Part shown: positions 26,611 through 34,281 of the stretch, piece after piece | How positions within the stretch are numbered: the first letter of the stretch is position 1 | Layout of the letters: every line of letters starts with the position of its first letter | Source of the DNA: Gemmatimonadota bacterium | GTDB lineage: Bacteria; Gemmatimonadota; Gemmatimonadetes; Gemmatimonadales; Gemmatimonadaceae | DNA length: 42,876 nucleotides | NCBI GenBank assembly: GCA_947471365.1 | Contig: CANIWQ010000009.1 | Coordinates: 1-42,876, forward strand | Reading direction: 5' to 3' | Position numbers and translations under genes: made by a program | The notes under the pieces: model-generated | Databases searched by the model: none | What the model was told of the DNA's origin: nothing | What the model saw: the letters and a program-made list of their open reading frames with translations, nothing else

Positions 26611-26668
26611 AGACGGAAGCCGCCGGCTACGCTCCGTACTTCGGAACGCGCCGCGCCAGCTTCCGTCT
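26611..26668. repeat. 10-bp perfect inverted repeat in the trxA downstream gap
   Basis: AGACGGAAGC at 26611-26620 pairs exactly with GCTTCCGTCT at 26659-26668, spaced by 38 nt. It lies in the 137-nt gap between trxA and the hypothetical gene. It might be part of a regulatory hairpin or a small mobile remnant. Confidence 0.4.
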
Positions 26669-26690
26669 CTAAAGTTGCGACGAGGGAGCG

Positions 26691-26711
26691 GGGCGCCGCA
26701 ACGCGGCGTCC
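26691..26711 (-). terminator. Hairpin just downstream of trxA
   Basis: GGGCGCCGC pairs with GCGGCGTCC around a 3-nt loop, one mismatch, about 10 nt past the trxA stop on the minus strand. No long T-run follows, so termination is likely but not certain. Confidence 0.45.
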
Positions 26712-26721
26712 CGCCAAACCG

Positions 26722-27048
26722 TCACGCCGAGTGCTGCGCGAACTTCGCCACCAGCGCCGCCTTCGGCACCGCGCCCACCACCTGATCGACGAGCTGGCCG
26801 TCCTTGAAGAACAACAGCGTGGGAATGGACCGCACGTTGAACTTCGTCGACGTCGCCTGATTGCTGTCCACATCGAGCTTGGTGACCTTCACCTTCCCCG
26901 CATATTCCACGGAGAGCTGGTCAAGGATCGGCGCGATCATGCGGCACGGACCGCACCACGCCGCCCAAAAATCCACCACCGTCAGCCCTGGCGCCTGTTC
27001 CACCTGCGCCGCGAAATCTCCGTCCGTCACCACGATTGCATTCGACAT
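26722..27048 (-). CDS. trxA: Thioredoxin
   Basis: 108 residues, the standard length. The active site WCGPC (FWAAWCGPCRMIAPI) and the cis-Pro region VRSIPTLLFFKDG are intact, and D26-equivalent and GAVPKA positions fit Trx1. It is the cytoplasmic disulphide reductase that feeds ribonucleotide reductase and repair enzymes. ATG at 27048. It is separated from the gene downstream by a hairpin and diverges from the epimerase gene. Confidence 0.97.
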   Translation of the reverse strand: MSNAIVVTDGDFAAQVEQAPGLTVVDFWAAWCGPCRMIAPILDQLSVEYAGKVKVTKLDVDSNQATSTKFNVRSIPTLLFFKDGQLVDQVVGAVPKAALVAKFAQHSA

Positions 27049-27166
27049 TGCCGTATCCTGCGCCTCACGCTGAACGGTTCATGCCGCGGGTGTCCCTCGC
27101 CCCGCGACCTTGCTAACGTATCAGGGCACCGCGGACTCGCCGCGGGCATACCCGGAGCCCTATCTC

Positions 27167-27577
27167 ATGTCGGACCAACCCCGTCGCGGCACCCGCATCG
27201 CCCACATCGGCATTGCTGTACGCGCCCTCGACGAGCTGATCCCCTTCTATCGCGACGTCCTCGGCCTCCCCGAAACTCCCCTCGACGATGCCGATGGCGC
27301 CCGCATTGCTGGGCTCGCCGCTGGCGATTCGCTCGTTGAACTCCTGCAACCAGAAGAACCGCAGTCGCCGATCGGAAAGTTCCTCGACAAACGCGGGCCT
27401 GGCATTCACCACGTCTGCTTCAACGTGGATGATCTGGACGCCACCCTCGCGCGGTGCCGAACCGCCGGCCTCACGCTGATCGATGAACAGCCCCGCATTG
27501 GTGCCGAGGGAAAACGCATCGCCTTCTTGCATCCCAAATCCACCGGCGGTGTGCTCATCGAACTCTCTGAATACTAA
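27167..27577 (+). CDS. mce: Methylmalonyl-CoA epimerase
   Basis: 136 residues, the usual length. It interconverts (R)- and (S)-methylmalonyl-CoA in propionate metabolism. The vicinal-oxygen-chelate fold is clear: IAHIGIAVRALDELIPFYRD with the first metal His, LLQPEEPQSPIGKFL, GIHHVCFNVDDL with the second His, and FLHPKSTGGVLIELSEY with the Glu. The ATG at 27167 has GGAG about 10 nt upstream; an in-frame TTG at 27110 is less likely. No mutase or carboxylase lies in the window. Confidence 0.93.
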   Translation: MSDQPRRGTRIAHIGIAVRALDELIPFYRDVLGLPETPLDDADGARIAGLAAGDSLVELLQPEEPQSPIGKFLDKRGPGIHHVCFNVDDLDATLARCRTAGLTLIDEQPRIGAEGKRIAFLHPKSTGGVLIELSEY

Positions 27578-27600
27578 CGGGGGCGTCAACCCGCGCCCGC

Positions 27601-27650
27601 GGCATCCCGCGGCATCCCGCGGCATCCCGCGGCATCCCGCGGCATGCCGC
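27601..27650. repeat. 10-bp tandem repeat between convergent genes
   Basis: Five head-to-tail units of GGCATCCCGC, the last changed to GGCATGCCGC, end exactly at the stop codon of the convergent lipoprotein gene. It is a non-coding simple tandem repeat. A unit of 10 bp (about one helical turn) is notable. Confidence 0.95.
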
Positions 27651-28150
27651 TACGGTCGGCCGGTCTGAGATTTCTTGGAGCAGAACCCCTTATTCTGTAA
27701 CACGATGTTGTCGAACGCCATGACGTACCACCGCTGGTTTTTCTTGTTGCGAGCCACGGTAAATGGCGTGGTCGCCTCGTTGTCGCCCTGCGTCAGCTTC
27801 ACCTGAAAGAGCTGGCGTCCGCCCTCCCCGGTCACGGGGCCGGTAATCTGCGCCTTGCTGTTCCGTACAAAGCAGATCAGCATGCCGGCGCGGCGCTCGG
27901 CGTCCGCCGGTTTGTCACGCTCGCGTACGGTGAGTTCCTCATCGCCGAAGACGTCCATCAGCCCCCGTGTGTCTTGGGAGTTGGCAGCCGCCAAAAAGCG
28001 GTCGAGCGCCGCCCGCGGCGTCTCCGCCCCTTCGCCGCTTACAATCACGGTGCCGGGCGGCACCACGACCCCGCCGAGGCCAACCGGGACGGACACGGTC
28101 TTGCAACCTGCTGCGAGGAGAGCCAAAAAGAGGATTCTGCGCAATTGCAA
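27650..28150 (-). CDS. Small putative lipoprotein
   Basis: 166 residues from a TTG at 28150. The N-terminus (LRRILFLALLAAGC) is a lipobox with Cys16, predicting export and lipid attachment. The mature part has an NTF2/SnoaL-like opening (PRAALDRFLAAANSQDTRGLMDVFGD), then VRERDKPADAERRAG and a beta-rich end (RWYVMAFDNIVLQNKGFC). The role is unknown. It is divergent from pdxJ. The TTG start has only a weak Shine-Dalgarno, so the true start could be the next TTG two codons on. Confidence 0.65.
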   Translation of the reverse strand: MQLRRILFLALLAAGCKTVSVPVGLGGVVVPPGTVIVSGEGAETPRAALDRFLAAANSQDTRGLMDVFGDEELTVRERDKPADAERRAGMLICFVRNSKAQITGPVTGEGGRQLFQVKLTQGDNEATTPFTVARNKKNQRWYVMAFDNIVLQNKGFCSKKSQTGRP

Positions 28151-28223
28151 CCCCGAGGAATGGGTGGACTTTTAGGCTGATGGTGCTCCAAAAAGACAGC
28201 AAGCACTACATTAACGTAACGCT

Positions 28224-28952
28224 ATGGCACCCCTCCGCCTCTATATCAACGTCGACCACGTCGCCACGCTCCGTCAGGCGCGCCGTACCGACGAGCCCGA
28301 TCCAACCGCCGCCGCCCGTCTCTGTGAGGACGCGGGGGCCGACGGCATCACCGCGCATCTCCGCGAAGACCGCCGCCATATGCAGGACGCCGATATTGAC
28401 GCCCTGCGGATGTCGTTGCGGACGCCGTTCAATCTTGAGATCGCCTGCACCGACGAAATGCTCGCCATCGCCGAGCGTCTGAAGCCGTATCAGGTCACGC
28501 TCGTCCCGGAACGCCGAGAAGAAGTCACCACCGAGGGCGGGCTCGACGTCACACGTGCCACCGACGCCATTGCCGACGCCATCGCGCGCCTCAAAGCCGC
28601 GAACATCCGCACCAGCCTCTTTGTGGATGCGGTGCCGATGATTGTCGAGCGTTCGGCTTGGCTGGGTGCCCACGCGATCGAGTTGCATACGGGCGCCTAC
28701 GCCCATCACCCGCACGACGACCGGCCACTCGCCGCGCTTCAGGCCGCCTCCAAACAGGGACGCACGCTCGGGATGGCCGTACATGCCGGTCACGGACTCA
28801 CCGTGCGCAACGTGGCACCGGTGGCCGCCATCGCCGACATCGAAGAACTCAACATCGGCCACTCCATTGTGAGCCGCGCCGTATTCGTTGGGCTCGACCG
28901 CGCCATTCGCGAAATGCGCGCCGCCATGAACGCCGCGCGCGGCGCGCGCTGA
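28224..28952 (+). CDS. pdxJ: Pyridoxine 5'-phosphate synthase
   Basis: 242 residues, the normal length. It condenses 1-deoxyxylulose 5-phosphate with 3-amino-2-oxopropyl phosphate in de novo vitamin B6 synthesis. TIM-barrel motifs match: LYINVDHVATLRQARRTDEP, ADGITAHLREDRRHM, VTLVPERREEVTTEGGLDV, IELHTGAYA, and the closing VHAGHGLTVRNV and LNIGHSIVSRAVF with the catalytic His and Glu positions. ATG at 28224. No pdxA in the window. Confidence 0.97.
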   Translation: MAPLRLYINVDHVATLRQARRTDEPDPTAAARLCEDAGADGITAHLREDRRHMQDADIDALRMSLRTPFNLEIACTDEMLAIAERLKPYQVTLVPERREEVTTEGGLDVTRATDAIADAIARLKAANIRTSLFVDAVPMIVERSAWLGAHAIELHTGAYAHHPHDDRPLAALQAASKQGRTLGMAVHAGHGLTVRNVAPVAAIADIEELNIGHSIVSRAVFVGLDRAIREMRAAMNAARGAR

Positions 28953-28968
28953 CGGTGACGGTGAGGGT

Positions 28969-28992
28969 GACAGGGGTGGTGACAGGGGTGGT
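28969..28992. repeat. 12-bp direct repeat after pdxJ
   Basis: GACAGGGGTGGT is present twice head to tail, within a wider GGTGACGGTGA-rich stretch from 28951 to 29002 in the gap before the HPt-type gene. Confidence 0.8.
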
Positions 28993-29088
28993 GACGGTGA
29001 CCGACACGGAGGCCCGCCCGGTTTCGACACAGATGCCTTGGTCGTCGTTCTCACTGTCCGCCCTGTCGCGCCCCTCTCCCGGCACACG

Positions 29089-30738
29089 ATGACCTCCGGC
29101 CTCCTCGATTTCTTCATCCTCGAAGCGAGTGAGCACGTCGAGCAACTCGACGGACTCGTGGCGCGCGCCGCTGGCGCGGCGCCCGACGCCGAGTTGTTTG
29201 GTCGGCACGCGCGCGCCCTGCGCGGGAGCGCGACCATGGCCAAGGTCGCCGGCATCGCGGGGATTGCCGGCGGACTCGAGCGTGTGGCGCGCGTACTGCG
29301 CGATGGCCAACTCGCGTGGACCCCCGCGGTCTATGGGGCCGTGATTGCCGCCATTGACGATCTGAAAATTCTGCTGCATGGCGTACGCAACTGGGGGCCG
29401 TCGGAAGATCAGCGCGCTGCGCGCCGCGCCGCCGAACTTGGCACCGTGGCGCCGGCCGCTGCGGCCGCGATGACCGAGCGTGGCACGGCACCGAGTATTC
29501 CCACTCACGCCACGGCGTTCCTCGCCGGTCAAACGAGTGGTGTCGCGGCCGGCCTCGGCCGCATCGCCATGCGCGGCATTGCCGAAGCTGACGGCGCGCA
29601 GGCCGTGCAACACCTCCGTGCGCTCCGCGGCGTCGCCGCCCTCAATGACCTTCCGCCGCTCGCCGAAGTCGTGGCCGCGGCCGACGATGTGGTGAAATCG
29701 CTCGAACTCGGCTCCGGCACTCTCACCGACGCGCAACGCGTACTGCTCACCGCAGCGGCGGTCGTGCTGGGCGAGGCGGCTGACGCACTCCGTGCCGGTC
29801 GTCGCCCCGAAACGCAGACGCGTGCGGTCACGGCGTTTGCCGCCGCGGCCGAGAAGGTGCACGCCGGCGCACGAGACACCGACCGTATTGTCCCAATTGC
29901 AAGCCTCTTTCTTAATGACGGCGGACAGCACGTGGTGCATCTCTCACCACATCCGCCCACGACGCCGGCGCAGCGCTTTCGGTTAGAGGTGGTCAGTCAG
30001 GCGGAGCATCTGCGCCGACTGCTTGCCGACGCCGCACGTGCGCAGGACACCCCCACGCGCCAGCGGATTGGTCACGAACTCCGCATGGCCGTGCGCGCGC
30101 TCTCGCGCAGCGCGGACAGTTTTGGTGAGCACGCCGTTGCGATGACGCTGCAAGCGCTGATCGAAGGCGCCTCGCTGCTGGATTTTCACGCGCTCAGTCT
30201 GCTCGAAGAAGCGACTGCGTTGCTCACGGCCTCTGGGAGCGCCCCACTCGCGCCCGCATTCGAGGCATTGCTCGCGGGGCCTGGCTCCGCTGCCGCGTCG
30301 GAGATTGTGCCGATCGAGTCGCTCGCACCAGTCGCCGCGATGGTACGGCCCAGAGCGGCGGTGCCCCCCGCACCCGCCGCCCGCACCGATGACAGCGTGT
30401 GGCATCCCACCGATCTCATTGCGGCCGCGGCGCAGCAGGTTGCGACGGACACCGGTACCGCGGCCAGCGATGCCCCCTCGGGAGCGGCGCTCTCCAGCTT
30501 GCTGAATGCCGGCCTCGCCGGGCTTTCGCAACTCAACGAGGAGCATCTCAGCGAACCCGCACCGATCGACGAAGACGACTACGGCATCGTGCCCATTGAA
30601 GATCTCCTCTACCGCGGCACCGGCGCACTCCAGCGCGCGGTTGAACTCAGCGACGCCCTCAAGCGCGCCCTCGTTCCCGCCACCTCGGACGCGCTCGCCG
30701 AACTGTACGACTTGCTCGCTCTTGCCACCGCGGAGTAA
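29089..30738 (+). CDS. HPt-like domain protein with degenerate phosphosite and repeated VPI motifs
   Basis: 549 residues from the ATG at 29089, which begins MTSGLLDFFILEASEHVEQL like CheA P1 domains. The HPt helix reads GRHARALRGSATMAKVAGI; when aligned to the usual AHxLKGxA, the phospho-accepting His is Arg42, although His40 is two residues away. A second helical module at about 310-400 has a similar arrangement (RIGHELRMAVRALSRSADSF). The motif IVPIxSL/IEDL occurs three times (about 266, 407 and 507). There is no kinase or receiver domain. It could be a chemosensory or two-component scaffold. It lies 6 nt before the flippase-like gene. Confidence 0.7.
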   Translation: MTSGLLDFFILEASEHVEQLDGLVARAAGAAPDAELFGRHARALRGSATMAKVAGIAGIAGGLERVARVLRDGQLAWTPAVYGAVIAAIDDLKILLHGVRNWGPSEDQRAARRAAELGTVAPAAAAAMTERGTAPSIPTHATAFLAGQTSGVAAGLGRIAMRGIAEADGAQAVQHLRALRGVAALNDLPPLAEVVAAADDVVKSLELGSGTLTDAQRVLLTAAAVVLGEAADALRAGRRPETQTRAVTAFAAAAEKVHAGARDTDRIVPIASLFLNDGGQHVVHLSPHPPTTPAQRFRLEVVSQAEHLRRLLADAARAQDTPTRQRIGHELRMAVRALSRSADSFGEHAVAMTLQALIEGASLLDFHALSLLEEATALLTASGSAPLAPAFEALLAGPGSAAASEIVPIESLAPVAAMVRPRAAVPPAPAARTDDSVWHPTDLIAAAAQQVATDTGTAASDAPSGAALSSLLNAGLAGLSQLNEEHLSEPAPIDEDDYGIVPIEDLLYRGTGALQRAVELSDALKRALVPATSDALAELYDLLALATAE

Positions 30739-30744
30739 CACTTC

Positions 30745-31749
30745 ATGAAGTTCGGCTGGCGCGGCGCGCTCGGCATTGCCCTCAGTGCACTGTTGCTCTG
30801 GTGGACGCTCAAGGGACAAGACCTCGGCCACATCTGGGATGTGCTCGCCCACTCCGATGCGCGCTATTGGCTCGGCTGTGTGGTCTTTGCCACGCTGATC
30901 TTTCCGCTCCGCGCGCGCCGGTGGGCCGCACTGCTCGAACCCGTAGCGGGGCGTCCGCCATTTCGTTCGTTGTGGCAGAGCACAGCCATTGGCATGATGG
31001 TGAACAATGTCGTCCCGGCGCGCGCCGGTGAGTTTGCGCGTGCCTTTGTTCTCTCGCGGCAGGAACCGCAGGTCAAGTTCACCGCCGGCTTCGCCTCGCT
31101 TGCGGTCGACCGACTGTTTGACGGCACCGTCGTGCTGTTGCTGATGGTGGTCGCGTTACTCGACCCGAGTTTCATGGGCCAGCAGAGCACCGGACTCCTC
31201 GTGAACATGCGCATCGCGGCCGCCGTGCTCGCACTGGTGCTCATAGCCGTGGCGCTGCTCGTGTGGGCCCCGAAAATCGTGTTCGCCATTTACGACGCCA
31301 GCGTCGGCGCCTTCGCGCCAAAGCTCGCCCCCAAAGGACGCCATCTGCTCGAGGGATTTGCCTCCGGGTTGGGCGTGATGCGCCAACCGAAACTGCTCGC
31401 CGAAGTATTCGTGTGGACCGTCATGCATTGGCTCTGCAACGCGTTCGCCTTCTGGCTCGGATTTCGCGCCCTTGGCATCAGCGCGCCAATCACCGCCGCG
31501 CTGCTTTTGCAGGGCATCATTGCCATTGGCGTCGCCATTCCGTCGTCACCGGGCTTTTTTGGATTATTCGAGGCCGCCGGCACGCTCGGCCTGGGGTTCT
31601 ACGGCATCCCCAGCGACAAAGCCGTGAGCTGGGCAATCGGCTTTCATATTCTCTCGTACATCCCCATCACCGTGATGGGCGCGTGGTACCTCACGCGACT
31701 CAAGTTGCACCTGAGTGATTTCGGAAGCGGCAACCAGGACGCGGCCTGA
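30745..31749 (+). CDS. LPG-synthase-TM/YbhN-family membrane protein (flippase-like)
   Basis: 334 residues with about eight TM helices in the inner membrane. The family hallmarks LRARRWAALLEPV, then NNVVPARAGEFARAFVLSR, and the later GIIAIGVAIPSSPGFFGLFEAAG are clear. This fold (AglD/MprF N-terminal region) is thought to move or bind lipids; the cargo is not predictable. GGAG lies 9 nt upstream of the ATG. It sits between the HPt-like gene (6 nt) and ispE (2 nt), so all three are likely one operon. Confidence 0.9.
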   Translation: MKFGWRGALGIALSALLLWWTLKGQDLGHIWDVLAHSDARYWLGCVVFATLIFPLRARRWAALLEPVAGRPPFRSLWQSTAIGMMVNNVVPARAGEFARAFVLSRQEPQVKFTAGFASLAVDRLFDGTVVLLLMVVALLDPSFMGQQSTGLLVNMRIAAAVLALVLIAVALLVWAPKIVFAIYDASVGAFAPKLAPKGRHLLEGFASGLGVMRQPKLLAEVFVWTVMHWLCNAFAFWLGFRALGISAPITAALLLQGIIAIGVAIPSSPGFFGLFEAAGTLGLGFYGIPSDKAVSWAIGFHILSYIPITVMGAWYLTRLKLHLSDFGSGNQDAA

Positions 31750-31751
31750 GC

Positions 31752-32630
31752 ATGCGATCGGCGCGCCTCGACGCACAGGCCAAGCTCAACCTGTTTCTGC
31801 GCATCGTCGGCCGTGAGCCGAGTGGGTATCACCAGCTCTCGACCCTCTTTCAGCGCATCGCGCTGGCCGATGACGTCACCGTGCGACTGACCGAGCACAC
31901 CCGGTCGCTCGACTGCGTGGGCGCAAAGGTCGGCCCCGTGGAGGACAACCTCGCGTGGCGGGCCGCCACCGCGTTCACCCGCACCGCGCGCTGGCCGGGC
32001 GGATTCGCAATTGAAGTGATCAAACGCATTCCCGTGGGTGGAGGGCTTGGCGGCGGCAGCGCCGACGCCGCCGCCGTGTTGCGCGCAATGAATGCGCTCG
32101 CGCCGACCCCCCTCAGCGCGGCATCACTCCGGGAGATCGCGTGCACGCTCGGTGCCGACGTGCCGTACCTGCTCAGCGAGGACGCGCTCGCGCTCGGCAG
32201 CGGTCGCGGCGAGCGTTTGCTGGCGTGCCACCCGCTCCCGCCTCGAGCGATCCTGCTGGCCCTGCCGCCGTTCGGCGTCTCGAGTGGTGAGGCCTTCGCG
32301 TGGTATGCGGCCGCACAGGGCACCGGAGCGCGCTTCTCCAGTCCCGTCGAGCTCGGCATGCCGCTCACCTGGCCGCTCCTCGCACACCACGCCGTGAATG
32401 ACTTGGAGGAGCCGGTGTTCGCCCGCCACCCGTCGCTCGCGCGACTGCGCGAGGGCTGCGAAGCGTCCGGCGCGGAAATCGCGCGCATGAGCGGGAGCGG
32501 TTCGACGATTTTCGCTGTGTACAGCGGCGGCAAGCGACCGAGCGCTGACCCGTCGTTTCCCGACCCCGACACGCGGCAAATTTGGACAACCAGCCTCGAG
32601 GCCGTTTCGCAGGTCCGTATCGCGAACTAG
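31752..32630 (+). CDS. ispE: 4-diphosphocytidyl-2-C-methyl-D-erythritol kinase
   Basis: 292 residues, normal for IspE. It phosphorylates CDP-ME in the MEP isoprenoid pathway. GHMP-kinase motifs are present: AKLNLFLRIVGREPSGYHQLSTLF, the ATP loop PVGGGLGGGSADAAAVL, and a C-terminal MSGSGSTIFAVY. Its start is 2 nt after the flippase-like gene stop. A tRNA-Gln starts 15 nt downstream. Confidence 0.96.
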   Translation: MRSARLDAQAKLNLFLRIVGREPSGYHQLSTLFQRIALADDVTVRLTEHTRSLDCVGAKVGPVEDNLAWRAATAFTRTARWPGGFAIEVIKRIPVGGGLGGGSADAAAVLRAMNALAPTPLSAASLREIACTLGADVPYLLSEDALALGSGRGERLLACHPLPPRAILLALPPFGVSSGEAFAWYAAAQGTGARFSSPVELGMPLTWPLLAHHAVNDLEEPVFARHPSLARLREGCEASGAEIARMSGSGSTIFAVYSGGKRPSADPSFPDPDTRQIWTTSLEAVSQVRIAN

Positions 32631-32645
32631 TTTTATCGTGAGCGG

Positions 32646-32716
32646 TGCCCCCTCGTCCAATGGCAGGACATCGGTCTTTGGATCCGAGAATGGTGGTTCG
32701 AATCCACCGGGGGCAA
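32646..32716 (+). tRNA. tRNA-Gln(TTG)
   Basis: 71 nt including the discriminator base A32716. The acceptor TGCCCCC (32646-32652) pairs with GGGGGCA (32709-32715). The anticodon loop CTTTGGA gives anticodon TTG. The T-arm GTGG-TTCGAAT-CCAC is perfect. One mismatch (T-T) closes the anticodon stem, which is unusual but tolerable. CCA is not encoded. Confidence 0.9.
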
Positions 32717-32725
32717 CTGATCGAG

Positions 32726-32760
32726 ACGGTCATGGCGCGCAGTACTGGCGCCGTGACCGT
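32726..32760 (+). terminator. Hairpin downstream of tRNA-Gln
   Basis: A 13-bp stem, ACGGTCATGGCGC (32726-32738) with GCGCCGTGACCGT (32748-32760), one G-T wobble, with a loop carrying CAGTACTG. Only a short T-run follows. It probably ends the ispE/tRNA-Gln transcript. Confidence 0.6.
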
Positions 32761-32810
32761 TTCGCGCATCCCGCACAGTGTCAACGGTTGCGCGTCCCAT
32801 CCGTCGTTCC

Positions 32811-32897
32811 CGCCGCGACTGCACCATCACGATCCCCGCCGCGACTGCACCATCACGATCCCCGCCGCGACTGCACCATCACGATCCCCGCCGCGAC
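32811..32897. repeat. 26-bp tandem repeat between tRNA-Gln and prs
   Basis: Three exact 26-bp units beginning CGCCGCGACTGCACCATCAC start at 32811, 32837 and 32863, and a 9-bp fourth start follows. No spacers separate them. The rest of the 385-nt gap up to prs shows no gene. Confidence 0.93.
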
Positions 32898-33108
32898 CCA
32901 CGCCCTGTGGCGGAGCCGGAATACGCGGGAGTCAGCCGGCATCGGTGCCGGCGAGCGTGGAGGGTGTAGCCGGCCCCCAGCCAACGGCGGTGTAGGGGCC
33001 AAGTGCTGTTCCCGCCATAGGTTAGTACGGGACGAGGACACATTAATGCGAGCGGCCAGCGATCGCCGCCTCGTCCAATGACAACCTCAAGCCGATACGG
33101 CACTTAGG

Positions 33109-33137
33109 TTGATTCGCCGCCGCCCTCCAAGTATTTT
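33109..33137 (+). promoter_or_regulatory. Possible sigma70-type promoter of prs
   Basis: TTGATT (33109-33114), 17-nt spacer, TATTTT (33132-33137). Transcription would start around 33144, almost at the prs start codon, so the message would be leaderless or have a very short leader. Four of six bases match at each box, so this is only a candidate. Confidence 0.3.
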
Positions 33138-33145
33138 TAGTGGCT

Positions 33146-34105
33146 ATGCTCTCGCAAGGACTCTCCGTACCCATCAACACCTTCCGCGTCATCACCGGAA
33201 CCGGCAATCCCGCGCTCGCCGAAGGGATCGCCGAGTATTTGGGCGTGGCGCTGTGCAAGGCGACGACGTCGCGTTTTGCCGACGGCGAGGTGTTTGCGCG
33301 CATCGACGAGAACGTGCGCGGCGCGGATGTGTTCATTGTGCAGTCCACGAACCCGCCCGCTGAAAACGTGATGGAGTTGTTGCTGCTGATTGACGCGGTG
33401 CGCCGCGCCTCGGCCGCGCGCATCACGGCCGTGATTCCCTACTTCGGCTACGCTCGGCAGGATCGCAAAGACCAACCGCGCGTGGCCATCGGCGCCAAGC
33501 TCATGGCCAAGATGATCGAGGCCGCCGGCGCACATCGCGTGCTCGGGCTCGATTTTCACGCGCATCAGCTGCAGGGCTTTTTCGATCTGCCGGTCGACCA
33601 TCTGTACGCCGCGCCCGTCTTCACGGCGCACTATCGCAAGAAGCAGCTCGAAGATCTCGTCGTCGTCGCGCCGGACGTTGGCAGCGCCAAGATGGCGCGC
33701 GGCTTTGCCAAGCGCCTCAATGGCTCGCTGGCGATTATCGACAAACGCCGCCCGACGGCGAATGTCGCCGAAGTGGTCAACGTGGTCGGTGAAGTGGAGG
33801 GCAAGGATTGCCTCATCCCCGACGACATGATTGATACCGCAGGCACCGTGAGTGAAGCCGCGCGTGCGCTCAAGGCGCTCGGTGCCAAAGATATTTATGT
33901 CTGCGCCACGCACGCTCTTCTGTCTGGGCCGGCCGTGGAGCGGTTGTCGAAGGCGCCGATCAAAGAAATCGCCGTGACAAACTCGATTGCGCTGCCGGAT
34001 TCGCGGCTCTTTCCGCAGTTGACGGTGCTGAGCGTGGCCGAGTTGTTGGGCAAGGCCATTCGCTACACGCACGCTGACCAGAGCGTCAGCGCGCTGTTTG
34101 AGTAG
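33146..34105 (+). CDS. prs: Ribose-phosphate pyrophosphokinase
   Basis: 319 residues, the normal bacterial class I length. It makes PRPP from ribose 5-phosphate and ATP for nucleotide, His and Trp synthesis. Visible motifs: FADGEVFARIDENVRGADVF, YFGYARQDRK, the ATP-side LDFHAHQLQGFFD, VVAPDVGSAKMARGFAKRL, and the PRPP loop CLIPDDMIDTAGT. ATG at 33146 is preferred; a GTG two codons earlier is possible. It begins the common prs-rplY-pth-ychF order. Confidence 0.97.
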   Translation: MLSQGLSVPINTFRVITGTGNPALAEGIAEYLGVALCKATTSRFADGEVFARIDENVRGADVFIVQSTNPPAENVMELLLLIDAVRRASAARITAVIPYFGYARQDRKDQPRVAIGAKLMAKMIEAAGAHRVLGLDFHAHQLQGFFDLPVDHLYAAPVFTAHYRKKQLEDLVVVAPDVGSAKMARGFAKRLNGSLAIIDKRRPTANVAEVVNVVGEVEGKDCLIPDDMIDTAGTVSEAARALKALGAKDIYVCATHALLSGPAVERLSKAPIKEIAVTNSIALPDSRLFPQLTVLSVAELLGKAIRYTHADQSVSALFE

Positions 34106-34133
34106 CGGGTTGTCCGTGCGTAGAGCGTTTTTG

Positions 34134-34173
34134 GTCGTAAACGGTTAACGGTTAACCGTTTACCGTTAACGAC
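34134..34173. repeat. Palindromic TTAACGG-type element between prs and rplY
   Basis: A 40-bp near-perfect inverted repeat starting GTCGTAAACGGTTAACGG, with the palindrome AACGGTTAACCGTT at its centre and four mismatched positions. AT-richer than its surroundings. A related copy lies at 36132-36169 and a divergent one at 35565-35619. Confidence 0.85.
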
Positions 34174-34281
34174 TGAAAACGAGCGATAGCGCAAAGATTG
34201 CAGGTGCAGCACAGACGCGCCGCTGGGCCGGCGAATGACCGGGACCCCACGTTGCGCGGAATTTTTCAGAGGTAGTGTCAC

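Larger units (their letters stand above)
32761..33145. other. 385-nt gap between tRNA-Gln and prs
   Basis: Holds the 26-bp repeat, a 12-bp copy of the tRNA-Gln 5' part (33069-33080, same bases as 32651-32662) and a promoter-like pair just before prs. No coding frame with a convincing start was seen. Confidence 0.5.

Noticed and set aside
32811-32897. CRISPR array
   Set aside because: The repeats are head to tail with no spacers, and no cas genes are present.
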